Below are positions 23,221 to 37,260 of a stretch of DNA of 64,000 nucleotides, one piece after another. The notes beneath the pieces are model-generated. The model had not been told where the DNA came from. It did no database searches and worked only from the letters and a program-made list of their open reading frames with translations. Origin of the DNA: Peromyscus leucopus (taxonomy: Eukaryota; Chordata; Mammalia; Rodentia; Cricetidae); contig NC_051072.1 of NCBI RefSeq assembly GCF_004664715.2, positions 42,515,642 to 42,579,641 of the forward strand, in the 5' to 3' direction. The first letter of the stretch is position 1. The number at the start of each line of letters is the position of its first letter. A program made the translations under genes and the position numbers.

Positions 23221-26067
23221 TTTTCCCTTTTATTTTATTTTACAATACCATTCAGTTCTACATATCAGCCACAGATGCCCTTGTTCTCCCCACTCCTGTA
23301 CCCTCCCTTTCCCCTCAGCCCACCCCACATTCCCACCTCCTCCAAGGCAAAGCCTCCCCAAGGACTGAGATTGACTTAGTAGACTCAGTCAAGGCAGGTC
23401 CAGTCCCCTCCTCCCAGACTGAGCCAAGCGTCTCTGCATAAGTCCCAGATTTTAAACAGTCAACTCATGCAATGAGCATAGGACCCGGTACCACTACCTA
23501 GATGCCTCCCAAACAGATCAAGCCAATCAACTGTCTCACCTATTCAGAGGGCCTGAACCAGTTGGGGGGCCCTCAGCCTTTGGTTCCTAGTTCATATGTT
23601 TCCATTCATTTGGCTATTTGTCCCTGTGCTTTATCCAACCTTGGTTTCAACAATTCTCGCTCATATAAACCCTCCTCTTTCTTGCTAATTAGACTCCCGG
23701 AGCTCTACCCAGGGCCTAGTCATGGATCTCTGCATCCAGATCCCTCAGTCATTGGATGGGGTTTCTAGCACGACTATTAGGGTGTTTGGCCATCCCATCA
23801 CCAGAGTAGGTCAGTTCTGGCTGTCTCTCAACCATTGCTAGCAATCTATTGTGGGGGTATCCTTGTGGATTTCTGTGGGCCTCTCTAGCACTTTGTTTCT
23901 ATTCTCATGTGGTCTTCCTTTACCATGGTCTCTTATTCCTTGTTCTCCCTCTCTGTTCTTGATCCAGTTGGGAAGTTGGGATCTCCCACTCCCCCAAGCT
24001 CTCTTTCCCTCGACCCTTGCCCTTCATTAAACCCACTCATGTCCAGGCTGTTCATGTAGATCTCATCCATTTCTCCATCATTGGACGATCCCCGTATCTT
24101 TCTTGGGGTCCTATTTTCCAGGTAGCCTCCCTAGTGATGTGAGTAGCAGTTCAGTCATCCTTGTTCCACATCTAGTATCCTTCTATGAGTGAGTACATAC
24201 CATATTTGTCTTTCTGAGTCTAGGATACCTCACTCAGGATGATTTTTTCTAGATCCATTCATTTGCCTGCAAACCTCATGATGTCATTGTTTTTCTCTGC
24301 TGAGTAGTATTCCATTGTGTATATGTGCCACAATTTATTTATCCATCCTTCAGTTGAAGGGCATCTAGGTTGTTTCCAGGTTTTGGCTATTACAAACAAT
24401 GCTGATATGAGCATAGCTGAGCAAGTGCTCTTGTGGTATGATGGAACATTCCTTGGGTATATGCCCAAGAGTTGTATAGCTGGATCTTGGGGGAGATTGA
24501 TTCCCAATTTTCTAAGAAAGCGCCATATTTATTTCCAAAGTGGTTGTACAAGCTTGCATTCCCACCAGCAGTGGAGGAGAGTTCCCCTAGCTCCACATCC
24601 TCTCCAGCATAAGGTGTCTTCAGTGTTTTTGATCTTAACCATTCTGACAGGTATAAGATGGTATCTCAGAGTTGTTTTGATTTGCATTTCCCAGATGATT
24701 AGGGATGTTGAGCAATTCCTTAAATGTCTTTTAGCCATTTGAGTTTCCTCTGTTGAGAGTTCTGTTTAGTTCTGTAGCCCAAAATTGGACTGTTGGTTGT
24801 TTTGATATCTAATTTCTTAAATTCCTTATACATTCTGGATATCAGTCCTCTGTCAGATGTGGGGTTGGTGAAGATCTTTTCCCATTCTGTAGGCTGTTGC
24901 TTTGCCTTGTTGACCGTATCCTTTGCTCTACAAAAGCTTCTCAGTTTCAAGAGTTCCCATTGATTGATTGTTTTTCTCAGTGTCTGTGCTACTGGTGTTA
25001 TATTTAGGAAGTGATCTCCTATGCCAATGCGTTCAAGACTACTTCCTAGTTTCTCTTCTAGCAGGTTCAGAGTAACTAGATTTATGTTGAGGTCCTTGAT
25101 CCACTTGGACTTAAGTTTTGTGCACGGTGATAGATATGGATCTATTTGCAGCCTTCTACATGTTGATATCCAGTTATGCCAGCACCATTTGTTGAAGATG
25201 CTTTCTTTTTTCCATTGTACACTTTTGGCTTTTTTGTCAAAAATTATATGTTCATAGGTGTGCGGATTAATGTCAGGGTCTTCAATTCGATTCCATTGGT
25301 CCACATGTCGATTTTTATGCCAATACCAAACTGTTTTTATTACTGTAGCTCTATAGCAGAGCTTGAAGTCAGGGATCGTGATGCCTCCAGAGGTTGTTTT
25401 ATTGTACAGGATTCTTTTGGCTATCCTGGGTTTTTTGTTTTTCCATATGAAGTTGAGTATTATTCTTTCCAGGTCTGTGAAGAATTGTGTTGGTATTTTG
25501 ATGGGGATTGCATTGAATATGTAGATTGCTTTTGGTAAAATTGCCATTTTTGCTATGTTGGTCCTGCCTATCCATGAGCATGGGAGATCTTTCCATTTTC
25601 TGACATCTTCTTCAATTTCTTTTTTCAGGGACTTAAAGTTCTTGTCATATAGGTCTTTCACTTGCTTGGTTAGTGTTACCCCAAGGTATTTTATGTCATT
25701 TGTGGCTATTGTAAAGGGTGATGCATCTCTGATTTCCTTCTCAGCTTCTTTGTCTATTGTATATAGGAGAGCTACTGATTTTTTTTGAGTTGATCTTGTA
25801 TCCTGCTATATTGCTGAAGGTGTTTATAAGCTGTATCAGTTCCTTGGTGGAATCTTTGGGGTCACTCAAGTATACTATCATGTCATCTGCAAATAGGGAA
25901 AGCTTGACTTCTTCCTTTCCAATTTGTATACCCTTAATCTCCTTATGTTGTCTTATTGCTCTGGCTAGAACTTCAAGTACTATATTGAATAAGTATGGGG
26001 AGAGCAGACAGCCTTGCCTCGTTCCTGATTTTAGTGGAATTGCTTTGAGTTTCTCTCCATTTATTTA
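23221..26067 (-). mobile_element. 5'-truncated L1, 2.85 kb
   Basis: The 3' end lies at the left: a T-rich stretch then about 1 kb of 3' UTR, then ORF2 read leftwards on the minus strand. The 5' end stops abruptly inside the reverse-transcriptase domain at about 26067 and meets an unrelated ACACACACAC stretch. It belongs to the same L1 lineage as the copies at 20934 and 45190, as shown by shared 3' UTR blocks (ATATCAGCCAC, GGTAGACTCAGTC/CTTAGTAGACTCAG). I found no clean target duplication. Confidence 0.95.
24250..26067 (-). pseudogene. L1 ORF2 fragment (reverse transcriptase to cysteine-rich end)
   Basis: Encodes the C-terminal part of the L1 endonuclease/reverse transcriptase, the protein that nicks the target and copies L1 RNA onto it. 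Reading leftwards: the RT active-site motif FADD is intact at about 25882-25893 ([12 protein letters not shown]). A frame change follows near an 8-A run at about 25783. The longest open part, 25661-24720, covers 313 codons including the YLGVTL-side thumb region and KTVWYWHKNRHVDQWNRIED. The frame then shifts near 24735 to a segment with a CX3CX7HX4C cluster (CWRGCG...HCWWEC). A stop at 24529-24531 interrupts it, and the end (CPSTEGWINKLWHIYTMEYY) follows in the same frame. It lacks the endonuclease and cannot make a functional protein. Confidence 0.95.
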
Positions 26068-26706
26068 ACACACACACAGGTAGAAATCCAGCATGATGAA
26101 TAGCATATGCTATGACTATTTTCCATGCTTCAGAACAAGAGGACATAATGCAACTTGAAACAACAGGTCAAGGTCAAAATGTTATCAACAAGGAAATATT
26201 ATCTCAAACAACTTAAAAACTAGGTTCAAATACATAATGTCAGCAAGAGGTGGAACCATGTTTACATTATAATTTCCTTGCTTAGTATATTATACTGCAT
26301 TCAAAGTTATAAGAAAGACCAAATCTAAAAAAAATTGGCTACACTTTAACTGCAAGTCTCCTAGGTTGTATTCCAAAGTTCTTTAAAATAGAGGAAACTT
26401 CTACAAGAAGCATTTTTCTGTGGTTAGATAATTATACTATTCTTTAATATAGAACACAAGTAAGGAATTAGTGAAAGATTTAAATAAAGATCCTATTGTA
26501 ACTCTCAGAACAAAATATGCCCTCAGGACCTTATTGTTGAGATTGTAAATCTACTACCAATAGGTAACTTTCCGTGATAAATAAAGTAAATAGCTTGTTA
26601 ATTCCAAAAGGCAAAATTCAAATGTATCTGTTTTTAAATTCTCTTGTTTCCCTGGGACCCTCATGTTAAATAGAACAAAGCAAACTCAGAAAGGCAGTAT
26701 CACGTT
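26068..26706. other. No recognisable element
   Basis: AT-rich sequence between an L1 and a compound microsatellite. Nothing identified. Confidence 0.5.
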
Positions 26707-28430
<1,724 letters not shown>

Positions 28431-28435
28431 TCAGA

Positions 28436-28530
28436 AACAAATAGGGAGAGGAAACTGTGATTGGGATGTATTGTATGAGAGAAGAATGTATTTTCAATGA
28501 CATTATTTAATTAAAATGAAAAAGAGAAAC
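28436..28530 (+). mobile_element. L1 3'-end fragment
   Basis: GGAGAGGAAACTGTGATTGG, TGTATTGTATGAGAGAAGAA and TTTTCAATGACATT resemble the terminal part of a rodent L1 3' UTR (compare 18260-18320). Only about 100 bp is recognisable. Confidence 0.55.
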
Positions 28531-28867
28531 AAACAGTAAAGGCACATAGTAAATTAATCATTTTTTACTGGAATACTACTTATAATGAATGCATCAGAAA
28601 GTGAAATAAAATAACCCCAAGATACACACAGTACTATATACTGACTGATAATCAAAAGATCATTCAAATGGTCAAAGGAATTCTATAAATAAGGCAGGTC
28701 ATTTTCCTCTCCTATATCAGTCAGAGAATCTGATCATATTTGTCATCAACTATTGTGTTCTTCAGTGAGAAAAAGATTTGCCTAAAGCAATTACCAACTG
28801 AATTGCTTGTTTAATCAAATAACTAATATACAGAAGATCCCAGATTAAGAAATGAGTCATTCAGATT

Positions 28868-28960
28868 TATGGAGATAGCTCAGTAATTAAAGTTCTTGTA
28901 ATGAACACACATGAACATGTATAGATGCATATACATACATGCATATGCACAATGGATCTT
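28868..28960 (+). repeat. Possible decayed B2/B3-type SINE
   Basis: TGGAGATAGCTCAGTAATTA echoes the conserved tRNA-derived head of B2/B3 elements, followed by a degenerate CATACATGCATATGCAC tail. Too short and diverged for a firm call. Confidence 0.35.
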
Positions 28961-29744
28961 TTAACTAACAGAGCTTACCACTTGGTCTATGATAAGATGC
29001 ATATGGCGCTATTTAGTTCAAGTAGTGTCCATATGCTAAATAACACACAGCTTAAATATAACTGCAACTGGACGTTTCGGGAGATGTTTTCTGGGTTTTT
29101 AATATGGATTTCACTAAAAAATGATCCAACGAATCTGTTGTGTAAAGGCAAGATTCCTGTGATGACCTACCAAGTTTGAGAAATACTGGCCTATAACACT
29201 GCACAGTAAAAGGAAGATTAAGATAGAGTGGCTAGAAAAATTGTCATTTGGAACGTATCATTTGAAATGCCCCACAAAGTATGTATTTAGTTAGTTAAGC
29301 AGTAAGAAATAGAAAGAACATTGTGGAGTATGACAAAGGAAGATGGAAAGACTCAAGGATAAAGAGTTGGAACTGGAGCAGAGATATTTATCTACATAGT
29401 AGAGTATAAAACTAAAGTGTATATTCATTGTGGTCTTTGATTTGACAAATTCAGAAATTTGCAATCTTCTCTGTAAGAGATCATCCTTCATTTTTACCTC
29501 CCCTGCCATACTGACATGTTACAAAACATCCTCACCATTGACTTTTCTGAATTACTTTTTGAACTAATTTTACAAAATATTTCAAATAACTGCATTGATA
29601 AGCCAAAGACTTTATGGAATTTACAATATCTAAAATGTGAATGTTATAATTAAAGGACAAAGACAAATTTCTAGTGTTTTTGTTTAAATATTATATACTA
29701 AAAAAAAAACCCTTTGGTTTAAATAATAATAGCTTGAAACTGGA
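28961..29744. other. No recognisable element
   Basis: Nothing recognised between a weak SINE and an L1-like region. Confidence 0.45.
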
Positions 29745-31110
29745 GAGGATGAACTGTTTCTTTATTTCTGGCCCCTCCTACACTAATTCAGCATCTCCAC
29801 CCAGCTAAACCCTACACATCTTCTTCCAGGGTCTAGTCCTGTAAGTCTGCCTGACCTCCCCTCTATGTGCCTTTCCCTACCTGTAAGTTCTAGCCTGAGC
29901 CCCACATCCAGTACTCTGGGCTAGTGTGACCACGTCTATCTGGGCTTCACCTATTCTGTAGGCTTTCACCAACACCCACTCTGCCTAATCCACAAGCTTC
30001 TCCTATGTCACATTTGATCTCTTCATCCAGCCATATGTGTCCCCAGTACTCCAAGCTTGGATCAGAATGTATGTCCTTTACAGCAGCCCAGTCCCCTCTG
30101 TCCAGCTGATTTGATTCCACCGAAGCTATTTCCAACCCTTAGGTCTATCTTGCCCATACATAGGCTCTTCTGCCCCAACCTGTTCTGTTCATATCAGGCA
30201 TGGATCTAACAAAATCCACATGCTCAGATCTCATTATACAAATACAAATAGTATTGTAATTGTTTGAATAGAAATGGCCCCCCATAGGTTCATAGATTTG
30301 AATGCTTGGTCACCTGGGAGTGGCACTTTTAGGAGGGATGACCTTGTTGGAGTAGGGGTAGTCTTGTTGGAAAAAGTATGTCACTGGCAGTACGCTTTGA
30401 GGTTTCAAATGCTCAAGCCAGGGTCAATGTTTCTGTCTTCTTCTCGATGCCTGATGATCCAGATATAGAATTCTCTGCTCCTTCTCCAGCACCATGTCTG
30501 CCTGCATGCCACCATGCTTCCTATCATGACAATAAAGGACTACACTTCTGAACCTATAAACCCGACCAAGTTAAATATTTTTCTTTATAAGAGTTGGCGT
30601 GGTCATGGTGTCTCTTCACAGCAATAGAAACCCTAAGAAAAATATGAAAATTCAAGCCAATATTTTACCTCTAAAATCTGCACGTCCTGTAGAAATGTTT
30701 GCCAATGAGAATTGCCTAGATGAACCCAGACACCAAATTTAAAGGAACAACCATCAACTTAATCAAAGAATTCAAGGAGCTTCAAGAAAACATAAGATAC
30801 AGCTCTATGGAATTAAGTAGAAAAGAACTCAGGGAGAATAAACATCTGAAAGATGTCATCAGGCTTATGGAAACAGCAAGGATGATCCAGGGTTTGAAAA
30901 TGGAATTTTTCAAAGAGATAGAAACATTGAAGAGGACTCAAGTTTAAATGAAGATGGAATTAAAAATCCTATATCCCAACTACAAAGGAAAGCCTTCAAG
31001 TAGAATAAATTGAGTAGAAGATGAAATATTAGACCTCAAAGATATACTTTGTCAAGCACTAGGTTTTACCAAGAAAGAACAAAGTGAAGAAATCAAGTTG
31101 GACTTTAATT
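29745..31110 (+). mobile_element. Old L1 5' region and ORF1 start, interrupted by another repeat
   Basis: From about 30650 the plus strand shows the start of a rodent-type L1 ORF1. An open frame at 30720-30947 reads MNPDTKFKGTTINLIKEFKE, followed by a charged, coiled-coil-like stretch (LKMEFFKEIETLKRT), which matches the N-terminal coiled coil of ORF1p, the RNA chaperone of L1. The C-rich stretch at 29745-30250 is plausibly its 5' UTR, with the repeat at 30250-30643 inserted between. The ORF1 call is firm, the 5' UTR call is inference. Confidence 0.55.
30250..30643 (-). repeat. Rodent interspersed repeat (TTGCTGTGAAGAGACACCAT type)
   Basis: Plus-strand blocks ATGGCCCCCCATAGG, GAATGCTTGGTCACC, GAGGGATGACCTTGTTGGAG, CTCCAGCACCATGTCTGCC and GGTCATGGTGTCTCTTCACA are the reverse complement of a common rodent repeat, also present in the other orientation at 47300-47627. 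I do not know its accepted name. Confidence 0.65.
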
Positions 31111-33885
31111 TGTAGAAGTATTACCTCAAAATTGTCTTGTCTCTCTTATGTTTGCTTTGCTTTGCTGTATATTTACACTTTCTTTTTTATTTTCAGATAG
31201 GCATTCTCTAAATTATTTAGGATATGTTTTACTGGTTTATTGTTGTTGTTATAGCACTTCTACTTAAGGTTGTTTTCAATACTTCAAGCCTTCCTGGCAT
31301 GTGCACTAATTCAAACTGTGCAAGAGAGTATTTTACATGCTGTGTTCTGCCTCCCAGTTGGTATCACTAGGACATATGGATTTCCTGTCTATATTTTAAT
31401 TGTCTTTCTTCTCTTCTAAAAACAGGCACTAACCTGTGTACAATATACTTAAATTGGGGTAACATAGAAGTTCATTGAAGATAATTGTTGGTGCAGGTAA
31501 GGTGGAGAACAGTGATTTTAGCCTTAATAATGTGTAAATTCTTAATGGAAGATATCTTGGAAATGTGAGAAAGGAATATGTAAGGAATGAATTCAAACCT
31601 TATCATCAAAATGCAGGGCACAGGTACCCTATGTGCATGAGGAACATGTCTAAATATCTTTGTATTCTTGAAAAGATTGAGCATGTTAGATATTTAGTAT
31701 AATTGTTGTATGAATAAATGAATAAAGTATTAGTGAGGCACATCTTTCTGTCAAAGGTATCCCAGAACTCAGCTATATGAAAGTGAGAGTGTCTAAGCAA
31801 GAATGATAATTTACATTCTATCCCAGCATAAGGTATACAGCTATGACTCCAGACATCTAGCTTATTCTACAAGGACCTCTTGTTCTTATTCATGATCTGT
31901 AAGGATGGTTTTACTTGCAGCATTAGTCATTTTATTCCCCTTCATTTGTAGCCATGCTCCAATAATTTCCTCAAATGAGACATTTTCACATAGTCTACCT
32001 TGGGTGCTGTGTCTGGCCAACATCCATCCATTTATACATTAAAACTAAAAGCATTATAAGTGATAGATGGATTAGGATTCAATTAAAATATGTGTTAGAA
32101 AGGTCATCTGTTTTATTCATTACAGCTTGCTATTTTTCTTGTAGTTTACTAAGGCTGTTTAGTGATTCTTGCACCCCAAGGCTCTTTTAATGAAGGACAC
32201 ATTTTAGAAATTCAAGAAAATAATCAATCTAATAAATTGTCTTTGTATAGCTCTCCATTAGAATAAATGTCTATTGCTAGAGGTTCAATTCTAGCAGGAA
32301 GCAAATAGAGTATTCCTATTGCTGTTTGTACAAAACAAGTGTGAAGTGTGTATCATGGGAATATGGAAGCGGAACAGCTGTTTTTTCTATGCAGATCTTA
32401 GTGTTTTTTTTTCTCTCAAATAGTATTCATTTATTTTTGAAAAAATGACATGACATGGCAGACTTTCCTCAGCACAATTAGAATAGGTTTAGTACCCACT
32501 GCAATGGGTTTTTGCAGTGAGGGGAAGAGCTTGAGTTCAATTGTAAATACAATAATGAAAATTGGAAATTGATACCCAAAGATCAAGTTGGTGTAGATAG
32601 TAGGTGGAAAATTACAGTGTGTTATATATTGAGGAAGGATTCTGGCTAAACAGACCTAACAGAAACCTTCCTGCTGAAGGCAGGTAAGGCTGGTATGACA
32701 TCACTTGGAGCACAGGGAAAAAAGAGGGACCCAATTAGATAGACACTGGTAGGCAGATACCAGAGGTGAGAATTTGGATTGAATTGACTTGGAAGGGTTC
32801 ATACTAATATTGGAAAATTCACAAACTATAGAGAAGGGCAGAAGTGAGGAGCTAGTTGAGAAGAGTTGAATTGATTGAAGGCCAGAAAGAGAGATTTTCT
32901 TTTTGTTTCATTTGTTGTTGTTTTATCAGTGCCTGTCTTTGGAGGACAAAATTATTGAAATTTTTATTCCAGCCCAAATCTTCTATTTTACTACTTAAAA
33001 TATATGTGTGATTATCTTTGATTAACAAAATTGGTACATTATTTACAGTAACTTCATTTATGTTTTCTTCTCTATCCTTTTGCATAAAACAAGAGCAATA
33101 GCCTTGCTTACTCAAAGCCAAGCAGGAATGCCAATGATTCAGAAATCACCCATCCTGTTGCTTTCCCACCTAGAAGACTTAATGTAGAAGATGTGTCTAT
33201 TTGCAAATGCTTTATCAAATTTTAATTTGAAGAACTAAATTAGATGAGTAAAATGAACTGGAGGGAAAAAGTTGTCTGTGAAAATTCCTTAAGCAACCCT
33301 GAGTTGATAAACCCCACACCAGCAGTCTGTGGGCATATCTAGCGCCACCCTTCACTTCCGTGGTTTTACCATTCCCATGTGGCCTTCAAGCTGAATGTCA
33401 CATTCACAGGCTTTCACATTGTTCTCTATTTTGGGTTTGAGTTAGTCACGCTGTGACATTCCAATATAGCAGAACAAAACTTTCTTGTGTATCTATATAG
33501 TCAAGTCAGGCATAAAATGAAGTTTTAGCCCAAACAGAGAAGATTCTGTATTCAGACAGACAGATGGGCTCTATGTATATTTGTATAGAAACCAATTAAG
33601 GTGAGAAGTTCTGAGTCTGCTTCAAATTCTCGAAAGCTTGCTTAGAGCTATAATTACCTTCCTTGTGGTTCTCTCTGGCTTCCCCCCACTCGGATTGTGC
33701 ACTACAAGCAGCTCTAAAACTCATGCGCATTCCTCTAATTCCACTCAATAATCAAAGGGTAGCTTTCCTTATAGACTGTGGCTACTATTTTCTTTAAAAT
33801 TACTTTTCCAAGTAGGGATGAATTCCTCAAATAATTCATGGATATTTAAAATGATCTGTTTTGTGCATAGGTTGCTAATGAGAAG
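31111..33885. other. No recognisable element
   Basis: About 2.8 kb of AT-rich, unassigned DNA. Frames such as 32852-33121 (minus) have no family resemblance. Confidence 0.45.
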
Positions 33886-34314
33886 TGTAGATGTAACCAA
33901 CCGTCTTATTAAATAAGAAACACAGAAACAATGTAAAAGAGAAAGCGAGAGTCAGAGCTCAGAGCTAAAATCTCACCCTTCTTCCTGCTGTCCCAGCTTC
34001 GCGAAAAGAGAGAGCTACTTCCTGTCAGTTCGTTTTTTTTAAAGTATGTTGTTCTGCCTTCTCATTGGTTGTAAACCCAAACACATGACTGCCTCGTCAC
34101 TGTCTGAATGTACAGCCCCCTAGGTCTTAAAGGTATATGTCTCCAATGCTGACTGTATCCCTGAACACACAGAGATCTTATGGGATTAAAGGCGTGTGCC
34201 ACCACCGCCACACTCTTGCTATGGCTCTAATAGCTCTGACCCCCAGACAACTTTATTTATTAACATACAATCAAAATAATAATTCTGTACAATTAGATTA
34301 CCACCACAGAGAAG
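33880..34314 (-). mobile_element. Solo LTR with B1-like module and GAGAAG target duplication
   Basis: The LTR at 33886-34308 (423 bp) begins TG and ends CA and is flanked by the 6-bp duplication GAGAAG (33880-33885, 34309-34314), the hallmark of ERVK-type integration. On the minus strand it reads from TGTGGTGGTAATC to GGTTACATCTACA, with AATAAG near the end as a polyadenylation-like signal. A B1-like block (GGGATTAAAGGCGTG...CCACCACCGCC on the plus strand, 34170-34215) lies inside. There is no internal region, so it is a recombinant solo LTR. Confidence 0.88.
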
Positions 34315-35044
34315 TATTGAAGCCCTTTCCAGAACAGAATACTTGGCTTGATTTCACGTACATCAAAACATAAGGCCAAGGACATTGCTGTAAAGTCTAT
34401 GCCAGCAATTTGATTACAATATCAAATAGATGTACTCATTATAAACATTCCTTCTACAAAGAATGTGAAGACAAGAGCACATTGAGACTCTAAAGTTGAA
34501 AATCATGTTTTAAAACATAGCATCGATGATCATGCTTTCTGTTTCTCCACAAGGCAGGGGTACCCTCTCCATTGCTTTGTCTTTGGAAAGGGAGCATTGG
34601 CTTTGCCAGCCACTAGCAATGCTTCTGAGGTGTGCTTCAGAAACATATTGACAACTAGTAATTAGATTTGTGATCTCAGACCTTATAGGATGGCTATGTT
34701 CCAATTTAGAATCCAGAAAAAAGGAGTTCTTACTTGGCAGCTCTCTTTGCTTCTTTGGTTTCTGGGGTAACCTTGCAGGGAGAATAACTCACAACTTCAA
34801 GTCTTTGTTTTGTTATATAAGAGTAAAGATGGATCACAACAGGGTGAGCATTGTCTGAGAACATTTCTCCTGTTTATAATCTTACCACTTTGAAGTGTTT
34901 ATGCCTGGAGAGATAGCATGGTTACGATTTACATTGTGTGTAGTAACTTCTCAGTAAATATTTACTGAACAGAGAAGACAATGATTATGATGATTACAGA
35001 TTCTACCTGTGAAGACCAATCTTTGTTAAGGATCCTATTGTTTT
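34315..35044. other. No recognisable element
   Basis: Unassigned AT-rich sequence. A 20-bp B2-like patch at 34900 is too short to call. Confidence 0.45.
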
Positions 35045-35160
35045 CTTCCAGGCATGATTGTGCATGCCTATAATCTTAGCACTAGGGAGGCAGAGAGAAT
35101 CACAAGCTCCAGGAGAGGCTGCACATGGAGACCCTGTTTCAGAAACAAACACAAAAATGT
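35045..35160 (+). mobile_element. Old B1-like SINE
   Basis: AGGCATGATTGTGCATGCCT, ATAATCTTAGCACTAGGGAG, GCAGAGAGAATC and GAGACCCTGTTTCAGAAA follow the B1/proto-B1 order with many changes and a degenerate A-tail. Confidence 0.75.
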
Positions 35161-35214
35161 TGCTAAACAAACATAACATTAAATTGTCCTCTAGGTACTT
35201 ATAGTTACACCGTC

Positions 35215-35800
35215 AAATTAGTCTCTCAACTCTCAGTAGAAAAGCTTCTTTTGTAGCAGACAGTCATTAAATACAGAGACCTACAACTGATCAACATGAA
35301 GATAATAAGAGACTGGGGGTTGATCAACCCTAAATGGAACATTTATATCACACATCTTTCTTCAACTATCATTATGGAAGGGGAGATAACCAGAAAGAAT
35401 TTGAGAACCAGAGAGATTGGATGACTGAAGCAAGACAGGGTTTTCTGGATTTGGAAGATATGAACAGCTGTGAGTGCATGTTCATTACACGTGCAAAATC
35501 AAGCCAGAGAAAGCTCAAGGATGGGCAGGAAGTCCTGCTGTTCCACTCCTAGCTGAGAAGTTATTGGCAATGGATGGTTCCTGGTGAAGGGAGACTCAGT
35601 TTTGTTCAAGGATGTTGTCCCCAAGAAGCTACCTCTTCTCCAGTAGCTCATACAGGCATGGAAACACTGGGTTAAAGAGTGCCCATGATGTGGGAAGGGA
35701 AAAGCAGTGAGGGAAGAATAGGGGAAGAATTGATCGGAAGAGAATAGGCAATGGAGGCGGATTAGATCATTTGATTTAAAAACACAGTTTAATAAAAACG
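35215..35800 (+). mobile_element. Lx-type L1 3' UTR
   Basis: AAAGCTTCTTTTGTAGCAGA, ATACAGAGACCTACAACTGA, AATAAGAGACTGGGGGTTGA, ATGGAACATTTATATCACAC and CTAGCTGAGAAGTTATTGGC are the rodent L1 3' UTR in sense orientation. A frame at 35334-35552 is accidental. Confidence 0.8.
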
Positions 35801-36018
35801 CAAACAGTTCTACAACAAGTGGATGTGTTTCCTCTTTTATTCCTTGAGAGAAGCAAGTTAGTGTAGTTTCTTGACTGTGTTTCAAGGAGCATCAGAGATA
35901 GTGTCCATTCCTTACAGTTCACTATATATAGTTCACTACAGACAAAATGACCTGCATATAAGAAACAAAAATAAGATGACAAGAGGAATCCTTTACAGCT
36001 GAAAAAAAATACATTATT

Positions 36019-36171
36019 GCCAGGTATAGTGGTGCACATATTTAATTCCAGAGCCCAGGAGGCAAAGGCTGGTGGATTTCTGTGTGTTTGAGGCCATCTT
36101 GGTCTACTTAGTGAGTTCTAGGACAACTAGGGCTACATAGAAAAAACATGTCTCAAAAAAAAAAAAAAAAA
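36019..36171 (+). mobile_element. B1 SINE, diverged
   Basis: GCCAGGTATAGTGGTGCACA through AACATGTCTC and a 17-base A-tail. Recognisable over its whole length but well diverged, so older than the B1 copies at 19190 and 47126. Confidence 0.9.
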
Positions 36172-36828
36172 CCCAAAACATAAAACAATAACAAAGCAAC
36201 ACAGAAATAAGAAAATACTACATTGCATATATTAATATATTGCTTACAGATACATTTTCTACCTTCTCTCCAATCTCATAAAAATTTCCCTCACTTATAT
36301 CTCATTTTCTTCTGCTTTTTTATTTGTTTAAGTTCTAACACTCTTTATTCTAGGCTCTGTCAATTCTTTTTCTTCAAGACCTGGCTCCTTTCCATCAAGT
36401 ATATATAGGGATTACCATGGTATTTCTCTCTTCAGATGCTCAAAGAAGCCAAAGTGTGGGAGATTCAAATTTGTCTGCTGGAGTTCCTGACAGCATGATG
36501 AAGGATCTCTTGTAGACTATATTTGGTCTGTGTTTCAGAAATACAATGGATAGTGAGCAAGAGTAATCTTCTTAGGTAGGATCTCCTTGAGATTTTTAAA
36601 ATACTTAATTGAAATAAATTTATATATGTACTCTCACTCACCCTTATTATAATTCAATGATATTTATCAATTTGTACAACTGCATAAGTATCATCACAAC
36701 TCAGTTGAGAACATTTCCATCACTCTAAAGATGCTAGTTCATCCTGCTTTTTAACCGTAGGCACCCACTAATCATTTTCTTTTAAAAGACTCATCTTTTT
36801 TGAATAGTCCATATGAAAAAATCATACA
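36172..36828. other. No recognisable element
   Basis: AT-rich unassigned sequence. Confidence 0.45.
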
Positions 36829-36870
36829 GGTGGGTGGTGGTGGTGCATGCCTTTAATCCCAGCACTTGGG
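36829..36870 (+). mobile_element. B1 head fragment
   Basis: GGTGGTGGTGGTGCATGCCT then TTAATCCCAGCACTTGGGA is the first 40 bp of a B1/B2-type SINE. The rest is absent. Confidence 0.7.
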
Positions 36871-37031
36871 ATTTTTTCCACTTTCTAGCTTTAAAACCTA
36901 ATGCTGCTATTAATATTTGTGACTAACCATTTGAGCAGATGTATGTTTTAATTTACCCAAGTTTATATGTGTCTAGAGTTGGAATTTGGAGACTTCATGG
37001 CAAGTCTATATTTAGCCTTTTAAGAATCTAT

Positions 37032-37260
37032 CCATATCAGTTATCCTTCAGTACAAAACACCAACTGGAATCTCTGTAGCTTAAAACAACACCTATTTAT
37101 GTTTTCTTAGCTTTTTTGTGGTGGGAATCAGCATGTTTTAGGTGACTTTCTGCCTCAGGGTCACTCATAAGGTTTCCATCAGTGGATTGGCTAAGACTGT
37201 AGTTATTTCTTACATTAAGCTTGCTGGGAAGCATCTGCACCTATCTTCATGTAGCTGATG
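37032..37260 (-). repeat. Possible ancient MaLR/other eutherian repeat
   Basis: GTAGCTTAAAACAACACCTA followed by TTTTCTTAGC and CTGCCTCAGGGTCACTCATA resembles an old eutherian repeat in reverse orientation. The family is not certain. Confidence 0.35.

Noticed and set aside
24317..25538. Plus-strand frames opposite L1 ORF2
   Set aside because: Antisense shadows of ORF2, which is clearly the coding strand.
35334..35552. 72-codon frame
   Set aside because: Lies wholly in an L1 3' UTR.
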